5,020 nucleotides of DNA, from positions 4,484-9,503 of the forward strand of contig JAHZEF010000059.1 of the NCBI GenBank assembly GCA_019422005.1, in the 5' to 3' direction. Position numbers and translations under genes: made by a program. Positions 1 through 5,020 of this stretch are shown here, piece by piece. This stretch comes from Clostridiales bacterium (lineage in GTDB: Bacteria; Bacillota; Clostridia; Oscillospirales; Oscillospiraceae). The notes under the pieces are model-generated. The model was not told the origin of the DNA and did no database searches. It saw only the letters and a list, made by a program, of their open reading frames with translations. Every line of letters starts with the position of its first letter. Position 1 is the stretch's first letter.

Positions 1-2
1 TG

Positions 3-269
3 CGGCGGGATCACTCCGGGCTTCCCCACGGCGGCAGCGTAATCCGCAGCGGCGTGACCGGCTGGGAACGGGAGTGCCGCCAGACCATTGAATACCGTCT
101 GACGCTGGACTCCAACCCGCAGTTTACCGCCTCGGTCCTGGTTGCGTGCGCCCGTGCTGTCCGGAGGATGAAAGACCGCGGCGTCAAGGGGTGCCGGACC
201 ATCTTCGATATTGCCCCCGCCGACCTTTCCCCGCTGTCCCGCGACGAGCTGCTGGCGCATATGCTGTAG
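3..269 (+). CDS. ddh: meso-diaminopimelate dehydrogenase, C-terminal part (5' end outside window)
   Basis: This is the last 88 codons plus TAG stop of an ORF already open at the left edge. In the family, Ddh is a cytosolic NADPH-dependent enzyme that reductively aminates tetrahydrodipicolinate straight to meso-DAP, for lysine and peptidoglycan. The visible part begins RDHSGLPHGGSVIRSG, the conserved block before the C-terminal substrate-binding region. The His at 27-29 and the Asn in LDSNPQFTAS (114-116) align with the substrate-contacting His244 and Asn270 of the Corynebacterium glutamicum enzyme, judged from memory of that protein. The C-terminal block FDIAPADLSP is also typical. An internal ATG at 54 is not the start, because family-conserved sequence continues upstream in the same frame. 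The gene lies directly upstream of lysC and lysA, which fits its role. The N-terminal NADPH-binding domain cannot be seen. Confidence 0.93.
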   Translation, partial: RRDHSGLPHGGSVIRSGVTGWERECRQTIEYRLTLDSNPQFTASVLVACARAVRRMKDRGVKGCRTIFDIAPADLSPLSRDELLAHML

Positions 270-313
270 GCCGGCAGCTGCCGCCGCGGCGCCCCATTTA
301 TGAAACAATATAC

Positions 314-321
314 AGAAGGAG
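314..321 (+). promoter_or_regulatory. Shine-Dalgarno site of lysC
   Basis: AGAAGGAG lies 8 bases before the ATG at 330. It fixes that ATG as the lysC start rather than the in-frame ATG at 300, which lies upstream of the site itself and has only GC-rich sequence before it. Confidence 0.88.
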
Positions 322-329
322 TTTTACCC

Positions 330-1652
330 ATGCAGACGAAAGTGCTGAAATTCGGCGGAAGCTCACTGGCAGACGCCGCCCAATACCGCAAGGTTGCAGC
401 CATTATCCAGGCCGATCCCCAACGCCGCTACGTGGTGGCTTCCGCCCCGGGAAAACGCTTCTCCGACGATATCAAGGTCACCGACATGCTCTATCAATGC
501 TTTGACCTGGCCGCGCAGAAGCAGGATATCGACGAGGCGTTCCGGCTGATCGAAGACCGCTACAACGGCATTATTGCCGACCTGGGGCTGAACTTCTCCC
601 TGGAGCCGGAATTTCAAAAAATCCGCATGGCGATCGAGCATCATGCCGGCAAGGACTACGTTGCCAGCCGCGGCGAATACCTCGGCTCCCTGATTCTGGC
701 CAACTATCTGGGCTTCCCCTTCATTGACGCGGAAGCGGGGATCTTCTTCAATGAAGACGGCACCTTCGACGACAAGCATACCTACAAAGCGCTGTCTGCT
801 CTGCTGGCCGACGTGGAATACGCGGTCATTCCCGGCTTTTACGGCTCCATGCCCAACGGCACCATCAAAACCTTCCCCCGCGGCGGTTCCGACATCACCG
901 GCGCCATTGTGGCCCGGGCCGCGGAAGCGTCGGTCCACGAAACCTGGCCCGGTGGCTCCGGGATGCGTATGGCCGATCCCCGTATCGTGGAGAACCCGAA
1001 GGTAATCCAGGAAATCACCTACCGGGAGCTGCGTGAACTGGCCTATATGGGCGCCACCGTCATGCACGAAGAGGCCATCTTCCCGGTTCGTGAAGCCTGT
1101 ATTCCCATCAATATCCGCAATACCAACATCCCCGCAGATCCCGGGACCATGATCGTCCCCAATTCCGACCGGATGCCCATGGATACGGTAATCACCGGCG
1201 TGGCCGGCCGCAAGGGCTTTTCCTCCATCACCATTGAAAAGGACCGCATGAACACCGAGGTCGGGTTTGGCCGCAAGGTGCTGGGCGTATTGGAGGATTT
1301 CCGCATCTCCTTCGAGCACATCCCCACCGGCATCGACACCATGTCTGTGGTGGTGGCGACCGCCGCCATTGCCGACTGCAAAGATGCGCTGATCGGCCGT
1401 ATTTTCCGGGACGCCAACGCCGATTCCGTCACCATTGAAGATTCCATCGCTCTGATCGCCATCGTGGGCCGCGGCATGGTCCGCTCCAAGGGAACCGCCG
1501 GCCGCGTGCTGACTGCCATCGCCGACCGGGATATCAACATCCGGATGATTGACCAGGGCTCCGGAGAAAACAATATCATCGTCGGCGTCCATGAAAGCGA
1601 TTACACCGCCGCTTTACAGGCCATCTACCATGAATTTGTCCGGGAGGCCTGA
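330..1652 (+). CDS. lysC: aspartokinase (aspartate kinase) with two C-terminal ACT domains
   Basis: It phosphorylates L-aspartate with ATP to 4-phospho-L-aspartate, the committed step to lysine, threonine and methionine; cytosolic. From the ATG at 330 it encodes 440 residues, usual for the single-polypeptide (AKIII/YclM-like) class. Seen in the protein: KFGGSS at residues 7-12 (kinase signature), the substrate-binding RGGSD at 184-188, MADPRIV followed by ITYRELRELAYMG, then EEAIFPV. Two ACT domains follow (about 297-362 and 373-436), including the regulatory-site-like IPTGIDTMSVVV. By family knowledge, ACT domains bind end-product amino acids, so feedback inhibition, probably by lysine given the operon, is inferred. 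Odd point: residues 206-211 read WPGGSG where homologues have WTDVSG, so the usual nucleotide-contacting Thr-Asp is absent. ddh lies 60 bases upstream and lysA starts one base downstream. Family assignment is near certain; paralogue symbol and activity are less so. Confidence 0.95.
   Translation: MQTKVLKFGGSSLADAAQYRKVAAIIQADPQRRYVVASAPGKRFSDDIKVTDMLYQCFDLAAQKQDIDEAFRLIEDRYNGIIADLGLNFSLEPEFQKIRMAIEHHAGKDYVASRGEYLGSLILANYLGFPFIDAEAGIFFNEDGTFDDKHTYKALSALLADVEYAVIPGFYGSMPNGTIKTFPRGGSDITGAIVARAAEASVHETWPGGSGMRMADPRIVENPKVIQEITYRELRELAYMGATVMHEEAIFPVREACIPINIRNTNIPADPGTMIVPNSDRMPMDTVITGVAGRKGFSSITIEKDRMNTEVGFGRKVLGVLEDFRISFEHIPTGIDTMSVVVATAAIADCKDALIGRIFRDANADSVTIEDSIALIAIVGRGMVRSKGTAGRVLTAIADRDINIRMIDQGSGENNIIVGVHESDYTAALQAIYHEFVREA
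1642..1647 (+). promoter_or_regulatory. Shine-Dalgarno site of lysA, inside the end of lysC
   Basis: GGGAGG lies in the last codons of lysC, 6 bases before the ATG at 1654. It supports that start for lysA over an in-frame ATG at 1549, which lies inside the conserved ACT domain of lysC. The arrangement suggests translational coupling. Confidence 0.8.
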
Positions 1653-1653
1653 C

Positions 1654-2949
1654 ATGCTCTACGACAATCTGGCCGTCAACGCGCTGGGGCATCTGACCAT
1701 CGCCGGCTATGACACCGCAGAGCTGGCCGCTCAGTACGGAACACCCCTGATGGTGCTGGATGAACACCGGCTGCGCGGCCGGTGCCGGCTCTACCGGGAG
1801 GCTATGGCCGCCGATTTCCCGGCCGGCTCCATCCCGCTCTATGCCAGCAAGGCGCTCTGCTTCAGGCGCCTCTATGAGATTGCGGCGCAGGAGGGGCTCG
1901 GCGTGGATGTGGTGTCCTGCGGAGAGCTGTATACCGCCGCCAAGGCCGGCTTCCCCATGGAGCGCGTCTATTTTCACGGCAACAACAAAACCGACGCCGA
2001 TATCCGCTTCGCCATGGAGCGCCGGATCGGATATTTCGTCTGCGATCATGCGGACGAGCTGGACGCCATCGACGCGGAGGCCGCACGGCAGGGGATCCGG
2101 CAGAGGGTTCTCCTGCGTCTGACGCCCGGCATCGATCCGCACACCCACGAAAAAATCAACACCGGCCGGATTGATTCCAAGTTCGGCGCAGCCATTGAGA
2201 CCGGGCAGGCAGAGCAGCTGGTTTTGCGCGCGCTGGCCAGCCCCCATGTGGAGCTGTGCGGTTATCATTGTCACATCGGTTCCCAGATTTTCGATCCCAC
2301 GCCGTTCTGCGACGCAGCGGCGCTGATGCTCCGCTTTCTGGCCGACATGGAGCGGCGGCACGGTTTTCATGCCCCCATACTGAGCCTGGGCGGCGGCATG
2401 GCCGTCCCCTATACCGCAGAAGATCCGGCTGTGGACTATGCCGGAACCATCCGGAAAATCGGCCGTCTGACCGCTAGGCTCTGTGAGGAGCTCGGGGTCG
2501 CCCGTCCCCTGATCCTGCTGGAGCCGGGCCGCAGCCTGGTGGCGGACTCCTGCATCACGCTCTACACAGTGGGCGCGATCAAGCGGATTCCCGGCTGCAA
2601 AAACTACGTCTCTGTGGACGGCGGCATGACGGACAACCCCCGGTATGCGCTTTACCAGTCCCCCTACACCGTGGTATTGGCCAACCGTATGAACGAACCC
2701 CCGCAGTTCCGCTGCACTGTGGCGGGCCGGTGCTGTGAGAGCGGCGATCTTCTTCAGGAAGGCGTTTTGCTGCCGGAGCCGCGCCGCGGCGATCTTCTGG
2801 CGGTGCTGACCACCGGCGCTTACAACTATTCCATGGCCTCCAATTACAACCGGATCCCGCGCCCGCCCATCCTCATGCTCGGCCCGGAGGGGCCTTACGT
2901 GGCGGTCCGGCGCGAAAGCCTGGATGACCTGATTGCCAACGACCTGTAA
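1654..2949 (+). CDS. lysA: diaminopimelate decarboxylase
   Basis: It is a PLP-dependent cytosolic enzyme that decarboxylates meso-DAP to L-lysine and CO2, the last lysine step. It has 431 residues, a normal length for this fold-type III (alanine-racemase-like barrel) family. Seen: YASKAL with the PLP-binding Lys66; HCHIGS at 205-210; the phosphate-binding GGG at 246-248; EPGR at 290-293; VDGGMTDNPRYALY with the substrate-binding Arg; CCESGD at 360-365, whose Cys and Glu act at the dimer-interface active site; and GAYNYSMASNYN with Tyr390 near the cofactor. All key residues are present, so it should be active. The sequence after the GGG is MAVPY instead of the common FGIRY, within family variation. 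It starts one base after the lysC stop, is the last operon gene, and is followed by a strong terminator. Confidence 0.97.
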   Translation: MLYDNLAVNALGHLTIAGYDTAELAAQYGTPLMVLDEHRLRGRCRLYREAMAADFPAGSIPLYASKALCFRRLYEIAAQEGLGVDVVSCGELYTAAKAGFPMERVYFHGNNKTDADIRFAMERRIGYFVCDHADELDAIDAEAARQGIRQRVLLRLTPGIDPHTHEKINTGRIDSKFGAAIETGQAEQLVLRALASPHVELCGYHCHIGSQIFDPTPFCDAAALMLRFLADMERRHGFHAPILSLGGGMAVPYTAEDPAVDYAGTIRKIGRLTARLCEELGVARPLILLEPGRSLVADSCITLYTVGAIKRIPGCKNYVSVDGGMTDNPRYALYQSPYTVVLANRMNEPPQFRCTVAGRCCESGDLLQEGVLLPEPRRGDLLAVLTTGAYNYSMASNYNRIPRPPILMLGPEGPYVAVRRESLDDLIANDL

Positions 2950-2961
2950 CAGCTGAATCTC

Positions 2962-3001
2962 CCCCGCCGCGGATGGCATGGCTTCTCCGCGGCGGGGTTT
3001 T
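2962..3001 (+). terminator. Rho-independent terminator of the lysine operon
   Basis: A perfect GC-only 11-bp inverted repeat, CCCCGCCGCGG (2962-2972) and CCGCGGCGGGG (2987-2997), extends by one A-T pair and leaves a 12-base loop. TTTT (2998-3001) follows at once. It begins 12 bases after the lysA stop. The opposite strand has no T-run after the stem, so it should act on + strand transcripts only. Confidence 0.92.
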
Positions 3002-3039
3002 GTATCGGGAAGCCCGGCGCATATTTCTTCCGCAGACTG

Positions 3040-3068
3040 TTGTAGGGCGCTTGACAGGATGTTATAAT
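3040..3068 (+). promoter_or_regulatory. sigma-A type promoter with extended -10 for the HD-domain gene
   Basis: TATAAT at 3063-3068 is a perfect -10 box, preceded by TG at 3060-3061, so it forms the extended -10 TGTTATAAT. At the optimal 17-base spacing upstream lies TTGTAG (3040-3045), a weak 3-of-6 -35 match. A perfect TTGACA at 3051-3056 is only 6 bases from the -10 and cannot be its -35. The inferred transcription start is near 3075, giving a leader of about 75 bases. It sits between the operon terminator and the next gene, where a promoter is expected. Confidence 0.75.
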
Positions 3069-3101
3069 AATCAGGAATATCGCCCGCCTGTGCATGCGGC
3101 T

Positions 3102-3120
3102 CCGCCTGCCGCCGCAGCGG
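3102..3120 (+). other. GC-rich hairpin in the 5' leader of the HD-domain gene
   Basis: CCGCCTGCCGCCGCAGCGG can fold as CTGC/GCAG with a four-base loop, extended by CCG/CGG after a single bulged C. It is followed by a pyrimidine-rich stretch (TTTCATTCTCTTTCT) and then the ribosome site. It is too short and lacks a clean T-run, so I do not call it a terminator. It may be chance folding in GC-rich DNA. Confidence 0.3.
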
Positions 3121-3136
3121 TTTCATTCTCTTTCTG

Positions 3137-3143
3137 AAGGAGG
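3137..3143 (+). promoter_or_regulatory. Shine-Dalgarno site of the HD-domain gene
   Basis: AAGGAGG lies 6 bases before the ATG at 3150. It decides the start and frame: the overlapping ATG at 3094, in another frame, has no such site. Confidence 0.88.
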
Positions 3144-3149
3144 CCTCCC

Positions 3150-5020
3150 ATGGCTGTACCCGTCGCCGCAAAATGGAAAGTATTTCTGGAAGCGCTGTAC
3201 GGCGCTCCGGAGCAAAAACCCGCCGTCTCTCAAAAGCTTCTGCGTTCTGCCGCCCGCGAGGCCGGATTCCCGGAAGCGCTGGAGGCCTATGCGCCTGCAG
3301 GCCGCATCTGCTGTACAGATGTCCTTCGGCTGTGCCGCCCGGTGATGGACCGGTTCTGTGCAGAGCCGGAGGGCGGCTGGCTGCCTTATCTGTACGGTTA
3401 TCTGGCCGCGGGCCTGTTCTGCGACCCCCTCCGTCCGGCTGACTCCCGCGGATGCAGTCAGGCCTGCTGGTTTTATCTGTCCGTTCTGGACTGGCTGCTC
3501 GCGCAGGAGTCCTCCCGCTGCCCGGCGGACCGGCTGACCGACGTGCCGGCGCTGACCGACCGGGAACGCTCTTCCAGCCGGATCCGCCGCGAATACAGCC
3601 GCTTCACAGACGCGTTCGCTTCGTCCCATGTTCTCGCGCTGATGCGGATCGGCAGGGAGATCATGCCCTTTGATCCCGCCTCCCACACCATCGGCGTGCA
3701 TCACATTGCGCTGGCCACCGCCCGTCAGGCGGCCGCAGCCGGCCTTCCCGTGGACGTCGCCCTGGTCAGCGCTTCGGCGCTGAGCCACGATATCGGGAAG
3801 TTCGGCTGCCGCGGAGAAGACGCCAGCCGAATTCCCTACCTGCACTACTATTATACCTGGCAGTGGCTGACAGACCATGGCTGCCCCAGCATCGCCCACG
3901 TGGCAGCCAACCATTCCACCTGGGATCTTGAATTTGAAAACCTGCCGCTGGAGTCCCTGATTCTCATCTATGCAGATTTCCGCGTCCGCGGCGTCCGGGA
4001 AAACGGCCGCGAGACCGTGCGTATTTACTCCCTGGCGCAGTCCTATGATATGATCTTCTCCAAGCTCTACAATATGACGCCGGAAAAGCAGCGGAGATAC
4101 CAAACCGTTTACTGCAAACTGCGCGATTTTGAACGCTTTCTGAGCAGCCGTGGGATCTGCCCGGACCGGTCATATGCGCCGCCGCCGTCCCGGCCGGACG
4201 CGGCGCTGCTGACGCTGCCGCAGGCGCTCGATGCCATCTGCAATCTGACGTTTTCCAACAACGTCAGCCTGATGCATACCATTACCGTGGACGCTTCTTT
4301 CGAACAGCTTCTGGAGGCAGCCCGCAGCGAGAAAAACCTCAACCGGATCCGAACCTACCTGCATCTGTTTTCAGAATATCACACCTATATGACCGGCGCA
4401 AACAAGCGCCTTGTGCTGGCTTTCCTCTATGAGCTTCTGATGCACCATCAGGGGGACGTCCGCCGCAGGGCAGGCCGCCTGATGGGAAAAATTCTCGCCA
4501 ACAGCGGCCCGCGGTACCGCAAGGAGGTCCCCTCCAATGCCCCCCACGAGGCCATGGCGCCGACGCTGCTGGCATTTCTGAGCGAATCTGTGGATCTATG
4601 GAGCGACTACCTGGAAACTTGCCTGCACCCCGACCACAAGATCACCGCCAAGCACGCCATGCGCATCTCTAATTCCATCAAAACCATTGCTGAAAGCCTT
4701 TTTGAAACCTGCGCAGAGGAGGAAGCGCCGCATTATCTGCTGCCGATCCTCCAGCAGCTCTGGAATGCCGCCGAGCCCGACCGGTTCGTCCTGGTGGACA
4801 CGCTGCTGCATGTCCCGGTCCATCTGCTGCAGGCGGAGCAGCTTCTGCGTTGCCTGGACTGCATCGGCGCCATGCTGCCGAATGCGGAGCTCCGTCTCCA
4901 GATCGCAGTGCTGCTGTGTATGGAACGCCTTCTGCCTGCCGGCGGGCAGGAGGCCGCGCTGCGGATTCAGAACAGCCTTCCGGCCCTGGACGGCAGCGGA
5001 GAAAGCGCGGTGCGGTATCT
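3150..5020 (+). CDS. large HD-domain (metal-dependent phosphohydrolase-like) protein with helical-repeat C-terminal region, 3' end outside window
   Basis: The frame is open from the ATG at 3150 to the right edge: 623 complete codons and no stop. Residues 1-160 are predominantly helical and rich in Leu and Cys, with no domain I recognise. Residues about 180-280 carry HD-superfamily ligands: His184/His185, His213-Asp214 in SHDIGK, His250 and His255 in AHVAANHS, and Asp276 in YADF. Members of this superfamily are metal-dependent phosphohydrolases or phosphodiesterases; the substrate here cannot be read. A helical stretch to about 340 and a Pro-rich linker (342-352) follow. Then comes a long alpha-helical region with HEAT-like units, for example DVRRRAGRLMGKILA from residue 436. 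No signal peptide or clear membrane segment, so probably cytosolic. It has its own promoter and ribosome site behind the operon terminator, so it is not in the lysine operon. I have a weak memory of similar very large clostridial proteins that also carry a nucleotidyltransferase-like domain; this cannot be tested here. Confidence 0.88.
   Translation, partial: MAVPVAAKWKVFLEALYGAPEQKPAVSQKLLRSAAREAGFPEALEAYAPAGRICCTDVLRLCRPVMDRFCAEPEGGWLPYLYGYLAAGLFCDPLRPADSRGCSQACWFYLSVLDWLLAQESSRCPADRLTDVPALTDRERSSSRIRREYSRFTDAFASSHVLALMRIGREIMPFDPASHTIGVHHIALATARQAAAAGLPVDVALVSASALSHDIGKFGCRGEDASRIPYLHYYYTWQWLTDHGCPSIAHVAANHSTWDLEFENLPLESLILIYADFRVRGVRENGRETVRIYSLAQSYDMIFSKLYNMTPEKQRRYQTVYCKLRDFERFLSSRGICPDRSYAPPPSRPDAALLTLPQALDAICNLTFSNNVSLMHTITVDASFEQLLEAARSEKNLNRIRTYLHLFSEYHTYMTGANKRLVLAFLYELLMHHQGDVRRRAGRLMGKILANSGPRYRKEVPSNAPHEAMAPTLLAFLSESVDLWSDYLETCLHPDHKITAKHAMRISNSIKTIAESLFETCAEEEAPHYLLPILQQLWNAAEPDRFVLVDTLLHVPVHLLQAEQLLRCLDCIGAMLPNAELRLQIAVLLCMERLLPAGGQEAALRIQNSLPALDGSGESAVRY

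Noticed and set aside
272..283. Palindrome CGGCAGCTGCCG between ddh and lysC
   Set aside because: It is perfect but has no loop space and no following T-run, so it is not a terminator; short GC palindromes are common in this base composition.
300..329. Upstream in-frame ATG that would extend LysC by ten residues
   Set aside because: The ribosome site at 314-321 lies downstream of it, and aspartokinases normally begin a few residues before KFGGSS, matching the ATG at 330.
363..1592. 409-codon ORF on the - strand opposite lysC
   Set aside because: It is antisense to a clearly conserved aspartokinase. Its translation is a Gly/Asp/His/Val-rich low-information string typical of the reverse of GC-rich codons, with no recognisable motif.
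2389..2403. GGGMAVPY in LysA in place of the common GGGFGIRY
   Set aside because: The glycines that hold the PLP phosphate are kept, and other DAP decarboxylases, such as that of E. coli as I recall it, also have an xxIPY form here, so this is ordinary variation.
1576..3171. 531-codon ORF on the - strand opposite lysA
   Set aside because: It covers lysA, the terminator and the promoter on the other strand, has no family motif, and is explained by the scarcity of stops in GC-rich antisense sequence.
3094..3345. 83-codon + strand ORF starting in the leader of the HD-domain gene
   Set aside because: It has no ribosome site and overlaps the start of the long conserved frame; its product is Arg/Pro/Ser-rich frame-shifted translation.
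3123..4103. 326-codon ORF on the - strand opposite the HD-domain gene
   Set aside because: The + strand frame carries ordered HD motifs, a good ribosome site and a promoter; the antisense frame has none of these.

Overview
The window reads as a chromosomal segment of a high-G+C member of the Clostridia, most likely an Oscillospiraceae-type gut anaerobe. This rests on three things: purine-rich AGAAGGAG/AAGGAGG Shine-Dalgarno sites, a clostridial-style aspartokinase and diaminopimelate (DAP) decarboxylase, and strongly G/C-ending codons. The genus is inferred from sequence character, not demonstrated. All supported genes are on the + strand and coding density is high.

Positions 1-2949 are the end of a lysine-biosynthesis operon. 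It holds the C-terminal 88 codons of meso-diaminopimelate dehydrogenase (ddh), a complete aspartokinase (lysC) and a complete diaminopimelate decarboxylase (lysA). The three cover the entry step (aspartate to aspartyl phosphate), the one-step dehydrogenase route to meso-DAP, and the final decarboxylation to lysine. Ddh makes meso-DAP directly from tetrahydrodipicolinate, bypassing the acylated intermediates. meso-DAP also feeds peptidoglycan. lysC and lysA are separated by one base; ddh and lysC by about 60 bases with no terminator. A strong intrinsic terminator (2962-3001) closes the operon.

Positions 3002-3149 are a short intergenic region with a perfect extended -10 promoter and a 5' leader. 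From 3150 a large ORF runs off the right edge. Its 623 visible residues contain an HD-type metal-dependent phosphohydrolase domain followed by a long alpha-helical, HEAT-like region. It is an independent transcription unit of unknown specific function and is the least characterised part of the window.

The main oddities are these. The aspartokinase has Pro-Gly-Gly where the family has its nucleotide-binding Thr-Asp-Val. The HD gene's promoter carries a perfect TTGACA at an unusable spacing. The HD/helical-repeat protein itself is unassigned. I saw no mobile element, CRISPR array, tRNA, rRNA or phage signature.
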